Assembly: GCA_030549335.1 (NCBI GenBank)
Contig: CM060195.1
Span: forward strand, 13,731,501-13,795,500
Length of the DNA stretch: 64,000 nucleotides
Direction of reading: 5' to 3'
From: Pontederia crassipes
Taxonomy: Eukaryota; Streptophyta; Magnoliopsida; Commelinales; Pontederiaceae
Below are positions 1 to 12,834 of the stretch, piece after piece. The translations under genes and the position numbers were made by a program. The notes below the pieces were generated by a model. It saw only the letters and a program-made list of their open reading frames with translations, had not been told where the DNA came from and searched no databases. Within the stretch, counting starts at the first letter, position 1. The number at the start of each line of letters is the position of its first letter.

Positions 1-1978
1 TAATCCGTGCCGACTTTCCACCTATGATCGTCGTCCCGATTCTGAGTCTAGAACAACGTTCAAAAACCTTTAAAAAATTTGGCTACGAGGTTAGTTCTCT
101 ATTTATAAAGCATTCAATTTGTATTAGATCTTTGAAAAGTTTTTTTCATTTTTTTATAATTCAAGATTATACAAAAATATTATTTTTGCACCTTTAGTTA
201 TATATCCATAACTAAAGAATAAAAAAATTAACTTTTTTGTGATCCTTTATTTACTGAGTTCAACAAAAAATTTAATACAAATTTTAATATATTTTTCTTT
301 TTTTTTTCAAAAAAGGGGCATTGGTCATATGAATAGTGTTTTATGACACTGTAGCACGATGCCACTTGGCGCAACAGGCTTGAGGCCCACAACACCCCGC
401 GGTGCTGCTTGCATTAGGGGCGTGGATTGAGGCCCGCGGCTATTGTGCGCAACGTGCAGGCTTGGGTATGTAAGGCGGCCCATTGTGCACAATGACATTT
501 TTTAAAAATTATAGTGTGTTAAGAAAACTCAAGGAAATCATATTAAAATGAAAAAAAAATGCTTCTTTGAGGCTTTAGAAAATTTTGGAAAAGATTTTGA
601 AAATTGTATTGTAGAGCTATGACATGTATTATGAAATTTATAATTTTTGGCATTATTTTTCATATTAGAAATTTGTATCATGCTATAATTTGTCATATTT
701 TATAAAAGTTTTGTGTGCTATGATAATTAGAAAAGTTATAGTATTTTTTTCTGAATTTTATATGACATAGATTATGGAGATTTTAATATGTTATATGTGC
801 AAAATTTAAATATATCATAGATGTTATGCAATATTATTTGTTTTCATGTTATGAACACAATATTTTTCCTTATTTTAGAAAGAAAAATGGGAGTGCATAT
901 ATTTTTTTGTTACCAATGTTTTTTTTTCTTTTGATGTAACAGATGTATTTCAAATTATATTGCATATTTTTCCCATAGTCAAATTATGCAATTAATAATA
1001 TATGTATGATATCACAACATTTGTTTATTGTATGAATATTGTTATTACATATATGTAATTAAAGTATGTGAAGAAATATTTTCATTTTCTACAGAAATTT
1101 ATATTTTAATTATTTTAAATGCCTTCTGTTAAGCATATATGTATTTAAGCTTGTGACTTTATTTTAAAATTTATGTAAATGTATAAATTGATTATAGTCA
1201 TGCTTATTAACATGTTTATATTATGTTAAAAAGCATGTGATAAATAATTTCATTTTCTTATGATAAATTAATTTTATAATTAGTTGTATGCTTTGCAATT
1301 AAAATTTTTTTATGGCATGTTTTTGTGTTATGCATAAATGTGAAAATTATGAATATGAGTTGTTTCATGAACTTAGGAATTTAATTAAATTGGACTTAAG
1401 TCTTTGTATAATGATATATAGGTAGCTCAAATAGGAATAAGATATTTAAATTATATGATGGTTATGGTAATAATTTTTATTGAGTGGTGCGTGACATGTA
1501 CATATCTAGGTAAGTGCTGAAAAATATTATAAGTGAAAATTTTAGTAAATTATTTCTTTGTGGACTTATCTGTTGTACTGTTAACATGACATGTTTTTTT
1601 TTCTTTTAATCATTTTGTTATCGAGGTGAAGGGGCGATGATTTTCTAATTGGCAACTTGTAGATGCAAGGAAAAACCTCCATCACAGAACCCTAATTCTC
1701 CTAGCCAGAGTTTTTAAAATTATTTGTTACTCACATCTATATTTTAATTGATTTTAGATATTCATTTTTCCAAAATTAGTAGAATAATATCTTTATGCAA
1801 CTATTCTAATAACTTGAAAATATTTTTGGAAAAATAAGAGATGAGTAAGAGCTTTGCTACCATCTCAATGTCACTACCCTAAAATATTATCATTTATTAT
1901 TTTTTGAATATATGCGATAAGAAAACTTGTGTATAATGTTCTAATACTCATTTTATTTTTTAATATAATCTTATACTA
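1..1978. other. AT-rich intergenic DNA, no gene seen
   Basis: No open frame or known domain is visible on either strand. The stretch is strongly A+T rich except for a GC-rich island at about 340-490, which contains two imperfect direct copies of a TTGAGGCCC-containing phrase (about 380 and 429). The island could be the edge of an old LTR, but no TG...CA ends, primer site or coding relic supports that. Confidence 0.5.
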
Positions 1979-1979
1979 G

Positions 1980-2940
1980 ATGGCAACCAAGCAATAATGG
2001 CTTAATTTAACAAAGGTGACAAGTTGAAATGTGACAACTATGACATCTGCCATAGAAAAGTGTAATACGTACTCGAAAAGGAGGAAGTCAGTGCGTAAAA
2101 AACTCAATGTCGAACCATGAATCTGACATTACACTTCAACACAAAAGGAATCTGGATGCATATAATGCTTAGAAAAAGAAAAATAAAAGAGGAGACCTTT
2201 TTTGTCCTTCCTTTACTTTAATTTAGAAAGCTTTTTTAGATTACCCTTGTCTCTGTTTATGCTTGGATTGGAACAAATTACTATAATTCGTCCGCGCCTA
2301 TGGATCAGTCAACATTTTTCACAGATTTTATGAACCGAAGCCCTTATTTTCATATTTCTTATTCCTTATTATGAATCTATTCCTTGGAAGAAAATAAGTC
2401 TCTTGAATTTAGTCTTCACTTCGAATTGTATCCCCATGAAAGGAATTTCAAAAAATTACCTAATCGCTCGAATCTTTGTTGCGAAGTCTATAAATTATAC
2501 GCCCTCTGGTTGAATCATAATGACTTACACTATTGAGTAGTTATGAAGAATTTTCTAATGTGTGAGTATGAGGTGTAGATTTCCAAATGCATGTGGGATG
2601 CCCTTTATGAAAGGTTTGGAATGTATCAACCATGAAATTGAGGTTATTCAATATTAAATTTGATTCATATGCATGAATTATCGAACAAGATTCATGAGTT
2701 GAAAAGTGCAAATGTTACACTTACTAATGACCAACACGAGTGCAAGTTGTGATTCAGTCTTCTTGAATGTTGGGATGGATGTTTCTCATTGTCAATTCGA
2801 TGTCGAATGAGTATATAAAATGAACATGAGCCTAGAATGATGGTGACTTTCTCGTGTTTGATAAAGAAAATAAGTGTCCAAAATAAATTTGGATGATAAG
2901 AGATTTAAAAGTGGTGAAATGCAATAGTCACAAAAGGAGT
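1980..2940 (+). pseudogene. Decayed Ty1/copia gag (UBN2-type) relic
   Basis: Conceptual translation in shifting frames gives the recognisable order of a plant copia Gag. A segment like KLKCDNYDICHRKV-YVLEKEEV is at about 2010-2085 and a Lys/Arg-rich segment follows. MWDALYERFG and a KLRLFNIKFDSY-like segment occur at about 2580-2670, then a region matching the usual IHELKSA...TNDQ segment at about 2690-2740. Copia Gag normally forms the retroelement particle. About 340 bp near 2205-2550 has no Gag similarity and may be a later insertion. Stops and frame changes are frequent, so it cannot be functional. No matching LTR was identified, and orientation is plus. It could be a relic of the same broad lineage as the SIRE-like LTR to the right, but that LTR is on the other strand. 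Confidence 0.6.
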
Positions 2941-3199
2941 AGAATTATTATATTTTTCTCTTATTATTCAAAAGTCTAATTATTGATTCACATATATATT
3001 AGTTGAAAATTACATAAAACTATTTTAAATGCTTCAATGCAGAAGTATTGAATGCAATATGTATATTGCGACAATCCAATTATAGATTCAATTTTCATTT
3101 AAATAATGGTTTATTATGTGTATATCCATTTGTTATGAATAAACATGTCATCATGACGTTAGTGAAGTAATATTATGAATAGTTATTAGTAATAAGGGA
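2941..3199. other. AT-rich spacer, nothing recognised
   Basis: A+T-rich sequence between the copia gag relic and the start of the minus-strand LTR-like region. No coding frame, repeat end or RNA gene is visible. Confidence 0.4.
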
Positions 3200-5423
3200 T
3201 TATTCCATTAATGAACAATTTAACATCTTTCTATAAAAATAATATGGGTGACATGACTTTAAACTAGTGCAATAATAATCAGATCACACACATAATAGAG
3301 TGGAAAGAGAGTGAGAGAGAAGGTCAAACTCATAGTGATTTATTGATGAGGTTCCGTTACTCCTTGACGTACGTCCCCGTTTCGACTTCTCGATCTCGAA
3401 ATCATTGAAGATTTCGCTATCACACTTTCTTCATTCCAAGTGGGGCAAGGAAGAAACCCATTACAACTCTTGTCTTTTCTCCACTTCAAGAGGTAAGGCA
3501 CACATCTCCTACTCGAAAGTTTTCACCCATGTTTTATTCACACAAGAGGTAATGCACAACAACATTTCATTCGGGAGCTAAACAACTATTACAATATCAC
3601 AAGAACACACCTCAATTTCTCTTTTACAATTTCGAACCTCACACAAGAGTAAGAGAGAAAGAAATGAAAGATTTACTAATTGGAGTTCAAATAGACTTCA
3701 CAAATATTCTTCCCACTTTTCCTTAGGTCAGTGTTTGAATTGAGAATTTGTAGTTTCCGTCAGTTCCCAGAAACTAATTGATTTGATAGAAATGATTAGG
3801 TGTAGTGTTTGGATGAAAAATATAATGATGAAAATTTAAAAAATTGATGTGATAGATAAATTTTAGTGAGTGTTTGGATAAAAAGTAAGAATTAAGGATA
3901 TAATTTATTATTTTATGATGTCTAAAATTATAGTAAATTAAACTATTATTTATTTATTTAATTAAAATAATTATTTATGAAAAATATTTATATCAATATT
4001 AAATTTATAATTATGAAAAAAATTATGTTAATCAATACTATAATTTGTAATTTATGAAAAATAATAATATTATAATTTATTATTTTCCTTGTATTATTAA
4101 TATTATAATTTATAAAATATATTTATATTAAGTTATAAAGAATTTATTTTATAAGAATCATAATATTTTAATAATAAATATAATATTATAATTGATTACT
4201 ATTTAGGATAATATAAAATAGTTTAATGAATAATATTAAGATTAAATAGTAATTAATAATATTTTACTAATTAAAATATAATAAATAATTAAAAGAAATA
4301 AAAGTAAAAAAGGGCAAGTTCTCGCTGTAGATGCCTCTGGAGAACTTGCATCACGTGATCAGAACTTTCCAAGTTCTAGTCACATTACATGTTTGACAGA
4401 ACAAATGAAAGTTTTATCCTTTGTTCTGCATGACAAACATAGTCTAGAAGTCTCCTTTATTTCTTCATCTTTGGGATCTCTTTTATAGCCTTCTTACCTC
4501 CATTTAGTCATCGGGACTCATTGTCCACATTTTGGGCCGAAAAATAATCATTATAGTGCAATCTACGCACTGACTTGTCGACCAGTCTACGTAGCCGTTG
4601 GAAAAATATGACCGTTAGTGAGTTTTGCATATTGGCCGGTTGAATGACCAATCAACCGATGCTTCGACTGACATCATCTCAACATGCTACTTACTTTAAC
4701 CAATCAATTTCTGCATTTTCTAGGCTGACCGATCAACCAAAGCAATTGACAAGTCGACTGGTCCCTTGAATGAGAGATCGATCTCCCTACATTATTTTGA
4801 ACATAACATTCTGCATAGTTGTCCAAATGAGATGATTTTTTTATTTTATGGAAAGCTAACAAATTTTTTTACATGATATTCATCATTCCTTCAAATCTAA
4901 TGAGATCATAGTTGAATATTAATTCAAAGTTTAGTACATAAAGTTGTCAATTTCAAATTAAACTTTTTAGACCATTACTCTTTTATATATAACGTTTCAT
5001 TAGAAAATCCAAATGAGATAAAATTTGATTCTATGAAAAGCTAATAATATTATCCATAACTTTTTTTATTAATCTCTCGATCCAAATCTCATGATAAAGT
5101 ACTCAAGTATTAAGTGTAAGATTAGCACATGAAAATATTGACTTCATATTGAACTTTTCGGGCTTCACTTGTTTAAACATAAGTTTTTATGTGATTTTCC
5201 AAATTCTTAATTTTCTAAAAAGACAAGTGAATTATCTATAACTTTTATATTATCTTTTAATGTAAATATTACGAAAACATAGAGAAATGTTAATCGAAAG
5301 TTTATTGCATGAATGAACTCATTCTTATTTAGAATTTTTAGTAATTTAAATATAACTCCAAATTTTCCGAGGTTTGTATCATCAAAATATAATTATATAG
5401 GATATGAAAATTTTGTTCCAACA
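3200..5423 (-). mobile_element. LTR of a SIRE/Maximus-like Ty1/copia element
   Basis: Read on the minus strand, the sequence entering this region matches the usual junction of SIRE-type elements. A TTTGTCATCAT phrase and a purine-rich AGGGTGAGATTG stretch (5424-5450) are followed by TGTTGGAAC, whose first base is at 5423. A minus-strand TATA box (CTATAAAAG) lies at about 4481-4489, placing a likely transcript start near 4455. Repeats of a GTCGAC-containing motif at 4575-4760 resemble repeats common in such LTRs. The other LTR end is uncertain and put near 3200 by loss of similarity. The block 3900-4310 is extremely A+T rich and may be a separate insertion. No second LTR is seen in the window. 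Confidence 0.55.
4481..4489 (-). promoter_or_regulatory. Putative TATA box of the copia LTR
   Basis: CTATAAAAG read on the minus strand, about 935 bp inside the LTR start at 5423. A CT-poor, AG-rich stretch follows downstream. The position fits the U3/R boundary of a long plant LTR. Activity is inferred only. Confidence 0.35.
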
Positions 5424-7386
5424 ATCTCACCCTGTTTTATGATGACAAATCGAGAAATATGAAAAGTTTATGAGGAAGCAAAAGATATCAAAATCAAAAT
5501 TTAACATCTCTAAAACTAAGCTTTCCTTACAATAATAAATATGCACATAAGTTTTAATTGTAAATACTTTTCATATAAAGTTATGTTCACGAGGTCCACG
5601 ACTATATATATTTGTCCTATATAAATTATTCTTGTGTTCTTTTCATTTTCTCCTATATTTATTCCTCTTTTGTCTCATAAAAAAATAGTTTGCACATGAA
5701 GCATATAAAAAACAGTACATAACTCTCCCTCAATCATGTCATCTTTGTAATTTTTTTATTCTCCCCCTTTTTTTATATAAGAAAAAATATATAAAAATAT
5801 CACAATAGAGATGAAAATAATTTTTATTCTTTGGTCACATCTTAAGAATTGTTTCAAGTATAATATATGCGATAGGAAAAAATAACTCCCTCTAAGTTCA
5901 TGACCGATTCATAAGAGCAAAGCATGAAATCAAATTGATCTAGGAGTTATGAATAACACGTCTCAAAAAAATTATATTAGAAATCAAATATTACATAAAA
6001 CTTTGAGACAACAATGATATTTTAAATTTAAATTGAATTATATCAAATAATCAAGGATTTGACAATAAAGGTAACAAAATCATATTCAAAGTAAGTGGAG
6101 AAAATAGTATTTCAAACTTTTGAACAAGCTCCTCCTATCATTATGGCCAATTTTCTTTCTATTTTTTTCTTCTTTTAGTTCTTTATATGTTTTTCTTTTC
6201 TTCCAAAGAAACGATAACAATATAACATTGTGAATGAGGAGTCAAAACTTAATTTTCATAACATGAAGATTTTAAGCTTCATATATTCGTGCTAATATAT
6301 GATAATAAAATGATTTTGCAGATCACAAGAATGTTGATGCATGCTCATATAAGTCAAATAATTGATATATTTCATGGTATGACATAAATATCTCAAATGT
6401 AAATTCATTATTACACAAGTCATAAAGTCTTATATATATTTGCATTTATGTAAGATCATTTAAACATCATTTTAAATTTGATGGTCATGTGTCATATGAT
6501 ATATGGGTACTCAAATGATTATCATATAAATTTATGCACATTAATCTTATAGCACAAGAATCCATATGTCAAGACAAATATTAATGATACATATAATTTT
6601 TTCAAAGTTTTCCAAATGTTGGGTAAAGTTCCAAAAATTTGAATTCTTTCAATTGCAAATCTACAAGCATCAAATGTCTAAATGACAACTAATAAAAGTC
6701 CAAATAAATATCCATACTCACAATTTTTAAGAGATAAGCATGATAAATATGTAGGTATTTCCAAAGTCAAACATATCATAATACATCCAAAAATTAAATT
6801 TTCAATAAACTTAGGTTTGTGCACAAATTATGATAACTAGTAGATAAGTCTAAAGCACAAATAATTGTGACACAAAAGTATATCCAAGTTTTCATTTATA
6901 TGTTCAAAATAATACTTCTACCATAAAATTTGTGCCTTCACTCCAAATTCATTTTTACTTTTCTTTCTTTGTTGCATGATAATAATCAAGGTTAGTGAAA
7001 ACAAACGATAACAAATGAAACTAAAGAGTATTCAAAGTTTTTTTTTACATGCTTCCTCTTTCTTAAAATGATAGTAGCTATTTCAAATTATGAATGATAG
7101 AAATAACTTTCATTACATGCCATGACAATTTGAAATATGAAAAGATAAGATTCATACAAAATTATTTCATGTGCATAAGCATAGAGTTTGGTAATTAAAT
7201 GTCTTATACAATAATGTTCAAATGACACACTAACATGATCAATCATCTTATTACAAATTAATTTGTCAAAAACATAATGTGCATGTGTACCCAAATGATA
7301 TAGTGTAACAAGTCAAAATTCATAATAAGTTCATGCACATAAAACCCATAACACAAGAGTCATATTAAAACTTATACCAAGCATAT

Positions 7387-7395
7387 TTGTTATAA
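7387..7395. repeat. 9-bp target duplication, left copy
   Basis: TTGTTATAA, identical to 8112-8120 on the other side of the hairpin element. Confidence 0.85.
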
Positions 7396-8111
7396 GGGTT
7401 ATTTTCTCAAACCACCCCTAAACTATCACGATTTTCCAAATCTAACCCTAAACTACATACTTCATTTTTTAGGTTCTTAAATTATCATGATTTTTCAATT
7501 TGATCCTTTTGTCCAATTCTTTTTTAGCTTCTTAAATTATCATGATTTTTTAATTTGATCCTTTTGTCCAATTCTGTCAATTTCTTAGTTATCTTTAATT
7601 TTTTGCATTTGTGAAAAGTCCATTATATCCCTATTCCAAGTGTTAGTCTATTTTTCTTAAAATAATATACAATAAAAAATAATTAAAAAAACAATGGCTG
7701 GGGGAGCATCGCCCCCCCCCCCCCCTCCGTGTCTCCGGAGTGGGGGGGGGGGGGGGGGGGGCTTTTCTCCCTCGCCGTGAGCGAGGGAGAAAAGTCGACG
7801 AGCTCGCTCAGGGCCCCCCCTTTCGCTCCGACGACACGGGGGGCGACGCCCCCTGCCATCAATGTTTTCTTTTTTTAATTATTTTTATTATATATTATTT
7901 GAAGCAAAAATAGACTAACACTTGTAGTAGGGGTATAATGAACTTTTCACAAATGCGAAAAATCAAAGATAATCGAGAAGTTGACGGAATTGGACGGAAG
8001 GATCTAATTGAAAAAATCATGATAGTTTAAGGACCCAAAAAATAAAGTTCGTAGTTTGGAGTTAGATCTGGAAAATCGTGATAGTTTAGGGGTGGTTTGA
8101 GGAAATAATCC
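7396..8111. mobile_element. Hairpin (foldback) Mutator-type non-autonomous element
   Basis: Two inverted arms of roughly 320 bp face each other (about 7396-7715 and 7790-8111) and meet at a short GC-rich centre, so nearly the whole element is one imperfect palindrome. The left end begins GGGTTATTTTCTCAAACCAC and the right end is its near complement. The 9 bp TTGTTATAA occurs immediately outside both ends (7387-7395 and 8112-8120), a perfect target duplication of the length made by Mutator-superfamily transposases. There is no coding capacity. The centre holds a run of 14 C (7712-7725) and of 20 G (7742-7761), where assembly errors are likely. Confidence 0.88.
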
Positions 8112-8120
8112 TTGTTATAA
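8112..8120. repeat. 9-bp target duplication, right copy
   Basis: TTGTTATAA, identical to 7387-7395. Confidence 0.85.
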
Positions 8121-8179
8121 AAATGAAGTCTTCTTTATAGATAAACAAAGATTATTCAAATTTAAAGACTTAGTATATA

Positions 8180-9647
8180 CACTACAAGAAAATTGCCATT
8201 TTCCGACGAGCAATTTTCGACGGATAGAAATCCGTCGCAATTTGCGACGAAAATGTTTACGATGGAATTTTCGACGATCACAACCGTCGGAAATGAAAAT
8301 AATAAATTATGTAATTTTTTATATTATTAATTTATTTTTTGACGATTTGGAACGTCGATATTTTTGACTGATAACCATCCGTCATAATTTCCGACGGAAT
8401 TTCCGATGGTTACAATCGTCGGAAATGAAAATAATAAATTATGTAATTTGTTATATTATTATTTTATTTTTCGACGATTAGGAACATCGATATTTCCAAC
8501 GGATATCCATCCGTCGCAATTTCTGACGGGATTTTCGACGGTTACAATCGTCAAAAATGAAAATAATAAATTTTATAATTTGTTATATTATTATATTATT
8601 TTTTGACGATTAGGAACGTCGATATTTCCAATGGATATCTATCCGCCGTAATTTTCGATGGTCGTAACTATCGGTAAATGTATAATAATATAATATGAGG
8701 AGTATTTTATTAATATAATTAGCGACAGTCCGAACCGTCGTAATTTCCTACGGTAAAATAATTGGCGACAGTTCAAACCGTCGGTAAAATAAAAATAAAT
8801 ATTATATATAACTAAATATAGTATTGTATTTTTATAATTAAATAAGTTTCGACGGTCATGACCATCCGTAACTTTAAAAATAATTAATATTTGCTTTTCC
8901 GATGGTAAGAGCCGTCGGTAATTAAAATTTCACTATCCCGCTTATATATATATATATACTTCTCAATCCCACTCCTATCTACTTCTCTCTCCATCTCTCC
9001 TCTCTCCTCTCTCTCTCTCTCCCTCAATGACCTCACTCGCCCGACTACCTCCCGGCCGACGACCCGCTCCCTCCGGACGACGATCGCCGGTGACCCTCGC
9101 GCCCCCTCTTTCTCTCTCTCTCCAGAATGTGGCCGCCGCGGCCAGATCGGTCGACAAGCGGCCGATCCAGCCTCCCGCGGCCAGACTGGCCGCGGCCGCG
9201 GGCGATCCGGCTATCGGATTTGGCTGCGGCCCGATCTAGCCAGCCGCCAGCGGTTAGATTTGGCTAGCCGCCATGCCGATGTGATCCGGCGGCCGGATCT
9301 TGCCGTAGGTGGCCGGCTAATGTTTTTTATATTTTAAAACTTCTTTGCGACGATTTTTTATCGCCGAAAGTTTCGACGGGTTACGACGACCGCCGAAAGT
9401 TTTGACGGTTTTGATTGCCAAAAGTTTTGGCGGTCGCGCGACTGTCGAAACTTTCGGCGGTCAAAACCGTCAATAACCGTCAATACTTTCGATGAATTTT
9501 CTCTGACTGTAGAAAAATGATTTGCGACGATCGTTTTTTCGACAGATGGGTTCCGTCGATAAATCCATCTCTAATCAGATTAGAGACAGTTTTGGGGCTG
9601 ATTACAGATGGTTTTGACCGTCTGTAATCAGTCTTTTTCTTGCAGTG
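8180..9647. mobile_element. Non-autonomous CACTA (En/Spm) element, 1468 bp
   Basis: The left end reads CACTACAAGAAAA and the right end is its complement with one mismatch (CACTGCAAGAAAA read inward). The trinucleotide ATA flanks both ends (8177-8179 and 9648-9650), the 3-bp duplication expected of CACTA elements. The interior carries dense subterminal copies of a CGACGG/CCGTCG motif in both orientations. Three tandem units of about 128 bp lie at about 8270-8650, each including a GGAAATGAAAATAATAAATT-like phrase. A GC-rich, CT-rich block (about 8980-9310) sits in the middle and a (TA)n tract lies at about 8944-8959. No transposase is encoded, so mobility would need a partner element. Open frames inside are by-products of the repeats. 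Confidence 0.92.
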
Positions 9648-11349
9648 ATAAATTTACATGTATAGTTTCCTTTTTCAAATCAAAAGAATAATTGTAATAA
9701 TAAGCGTGACAAGGATAAAAATATAAATATAACTTTTTTTATTTGGCATGTGAACAACATAAATTTTTGCAAGTATATTATCCGATGTAAAATGGAAGCT
9801 ATTATGGATTAATTTCAAATTCTCAATAAGTTTTCATTTCTAAACATTCAAAAGATATTCAATTCATATTCCAACATTATGTCTTCTCTTAATTTCAAAA
9901 TCATAAAACATCAAATGTCATCAAGCAAAAATATGTGATAATCAACTAAAGTTACTTATTATTCTCCACTCATATTTTAAAAAAAAATATTATTTTATAC
10001 TTTAAAATTATAGGCATAATATAATTACATGAATCACAAATGTCAAGATTCCAAGTAATACACAAGATTCATATAAACTAAGTATGCATCAACATATTTT
10101 GTGTCCGAAGTTCCATATACACATGCAAACCTTAATATTGATATGTGTCCTTAATTCTCTAAATATAATTTTCATATTGAATTAGCATGGTAGTCCAAAA
10201 ATGTCAACTTAGCAATCATCATACACAATTCAAAATGAGTAATATAGGCATTTTCAAGAGTATACGAGCAAGATAATTCTAGTATGTTTATTAATTATTA
10301 ACTTATGCAAATATTATGGTAATGAATGAATAAATTCAAGGCATAAGTATGTATCATATTAATATGAGTTCAAAATTTTATTTTCATATACCAAAATATT
10401 TTTTACTGCAAACTTTATGCCTCCACCTCATTTCAACTTCATTTTTCTTTTTCTTTTCATATGACACAAACCTACAAGCAAAAGATCATTTGAATTTTGG
10501 TACCCACATTTACTTGGGTCCAAGATTATTAGTCACATTGGAACTCATATTAGTTTTTCAACTTTGCATTCAAAAGCATAATGATAATGAAATTCATATG
10601 AATAACAAGTAGAATGATATTTCAAGTATTATCATGGACATGTCTAAATTTATAAAAGCAAACATAATGACGTCCAAAATATTTCTTTATTATTCCTTCT
10701 TGTCATATCAAATGATTATGTATCCAAGTTAACAATGCATAAATGATTGTCAGATGTTAATAGATAAAATGATTTACCAAAGGCGGACACATATATCATT
10801 TTCTTTTGCCCAATCAAAATGACAATCATAATAGATATGACAATGGATTAAAATATGCATATAGTTTACTTTATTTGACATATGAAAAAAGATATTTTGC
10901 AAATACATTATCTCCAGTCAAAAGAAGTTATGATATAAAAAATTTAAAACTCTCACCAACCTTGTTTTCAAAAGAAATTGACAACTCTAATGTCTACTTT
11001 CCAAAATTATAAGTTATTTTAATTCAAAATTATAATGCACAAAATGTCTAAATAAGATATAGTAAGAGCATAATCAAATATACATACTCACATTTTCAAT
11101 AGTTAAGCATATATATGCATAATCATTTTCAAAGTAAAATGATCCTATTATGCACAAAAATAATATTTCTAAAAATCATAGTCTTATATTAGAAATTATG
11201 ATAACTAGTAAATAAATTTAAAGCTCAAATAATTGTGACACAAAGTTATGTTCAAAATATCATCATTATGTATTCCTCACAAATATTTGAAAATATCAAA
11301 ATAAATTCAAATCTCTTAAATATTTTCCTCCTCTCCTACTCGGAATTTT

Positions 11350-11938
11350 TCATCCATGTTTTCTTAGCTCAAGAGGTACAAGAATAACTGCATGGTGAGG
11401 GAATGGCATGAGAAGAATGATATGGCTCGGGCATGTTTGCACAAGGCATCGAAGCGCATGAAGAAGTTGGCAGACACTGCCCGACGGGATGTCAACTTTG
11501 AAATCGGAGACTTGGTTCTTGTGAAGCTGTTCTAACATCTTCGGCTCAGCGGGAAGAATCTAAACAAGAGCCTCGTTAGGCGTTACGAGGGCCTATTCAA
11601 GATCCTGAAGAAAGTAGGCAAGGTGGCCTACAAGCTTGTGCTCTCGCCGCAGATGCAACAACACCCTGTCTTCCATATTTTCATCGAAGACCCTAAAGAT
11701 CCTGGGCATGGGGTTTCAGACTGCGCCCTGACGACCATCCGTCAGCAGTTCACTGATCAAGTTGAAGAAATACTCACTGTCCGCATGAAGAATCAGAAGA
11801 AGGAGTATCTTGTTCGATGGACCGGAAGACTGTTTGCCGACACAAGTTGAGAGACGACCGAAGCACTATGGCAGTTCAAGCAGAAGATTGAAAAATTCGA
11901 AGCAGCTCCATGGACGTCACTGAGTTGAGTGGGGGAGA
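11350..11938 (+). pseudogene. Chromovirus (Ty3/gypsy) integrase C-terminus with chromodomain, broken
   Basis: Translation gives KRMKKLADTARRDVNFEIGDLVLVKLF, a stop, then LVRRYEGLFKILKKVGKVAYKLVLSPQ and HPVFHIFIEDPKDP. This is the usual C-terminal part of a plant gypsy integrase. It is followed by VEEILTVRMKNQKKEYLVRWTGR at about 11760-11825, a chromodomain that in chromoviruses guides integration to chromatin. At 11848-11850 a TGA stands where chromodomains normally have Trp (TGG). The rest of Pol is absent to the left, where copia-like sequence abuts near 11340. The polypurine tract GAGTGGGGGAGAA (11927-11939) directly precedes the LTR. Confidence 0.85.
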
Positions 11939-11939
11939 A

Positions 11940-12255
11940 TGTCCTGGGGTCTTTCCCCATTGACCGTCGAGTTATCTTTCTTCCTTGTATTTTCCTTCTC
12001 AATCTATTTTTGTACTTAGTTTTATTTTCAAGTGTGATAATGTCAGTTTTGTAATATGCACTTCAAAAAAGTGCACCCCCACATCACATGTCGCAAAGCT
12101 ACCTCACGAGCCTAAGGTATAGTAAGGGGAGACCGCTAGAGCTCCCCCCAAATCCTTTCTAATCATTTTATTACTCAACAAAGATTTTAAAGCTTTCCAT
12201 TATCTAGCATGGTGCCCCAAGCGTGGGGTGGCAACCCACAAAGCGTCCCAAAGCG
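11940..12255 (+). mobile_element. Truncated 3' LTR of the plus-strand chromovirus
   Basis: It begins TGTCCTGGGG right after the polypurine tract. It matches, in opposite orientation, the 5' LTR at about 21264-21860: both share GACCGTCGAGTTATCTT, the GTACTTAGTTTTATTTT stretch, GGGGAGACCGCTAGAGCTCC and GGTGGCAACCCACAAAGCG-like phrases. Similarity ends near 12255, so about the last third of the LTR is missing. It carries a single copy of the 109-bp segment that is duplicated in the minus-strand copy. Confidence 0.8.
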
Positions 12256-12834
12256 TCCCATATTTTTGCCTTCCAATACATATTAAGACCCTTATAGATG
12301 TGTTTTAGGCCAAATTTTGTTAGGTCTTATTATACTACTTTAAACCTACTTTCAAGGTATTTATGTTATATAATGATGTTTGATGATGGTATGACCTCGC
12401 TATATGAGATGCATGCACAATTGTAACTATGTTAAACTCTTAAGATTGAGCGACGTAATAATTCATTATTGTTTGAAAAGCATAATGAACCCAATTGAAA
12501 ATGATTATTACATGTCGCCATGCCCCTGAATGGTCCTAATTAGATCATCAGGAAATAATTGTTCTTACACCTTGGTGTATGTATTTCTTTCAGGAATAAT
12601 CATTCTCATATTGGCAATGGCGTGTGTATTCCTAATCGCCTACGGGTGAAGAGAGCATTGTCTCCACGGCTTAGCTAGCCTATTGAAAGGATAACTACAA
12701 AAATTCCAACTATCGGAAGATATAAAATTGTAAGGGCCATATTGAATTGATAGTTTGATGCCCACGAAAGTGGAGTCTCAAAGGGTTATAAAGAAATCTT
12801 GAGAAATTATTCTCTTATTAAGGTAAGTGCTAGT
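12256..12834 (+). mobile_element. Tekay-like family LTR fragment (plus)
   Basis: The part from about 12400 matches the middle of the solo LTR at 50872-52842. Shared phrases include GATTGAGCGACGTAA, AATGAACCCAATTG, TTACATGTCGC, GGCTTAGCTAGCCTATTGA and CCAACTATCGGAAGATATAA. It lacks both LTR ends and stops near 12834, where the Athila-like sequence starts. Confidence 0.7.

Larger units (their letters stand above)
5424..11340 (-). mobile_element. Long non-coding internal (3') region of the copia element
   Basis: The region lies on the internal side of the polypurine-like tract and LTR start at 5423 and is AT-rich without coding frames. It contains diffuse direct repeats. For example, a GATAACTAGTA...AAATAATTGTGACACAAA phrase is near 6830-6880 and again near 11200-11245, and TACTCACA-TTTT...AGTTAAGCAT-like phrases precede both. 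Gag, protease, integrase and reverse transcriptase are not visible here. SIRE-type elements often have a long stretch between the RNase H domain and the 3' LTR, which this may be. Its right edge at about 11340 has a phrase (CTCCTACTCG...CCATGTTTT) that also occurs in the LTR near 3508. The region is interrupted by the hairpin element at 7396-8111 and the CACTA element at 8180-9647. Confidence 0.4.

Noticed and set aside
8406..8606. 66-codon frame with an internal repeat
   Set aside because: It is a translation of the 128-bp tandem units in the CACTA subterminal region.
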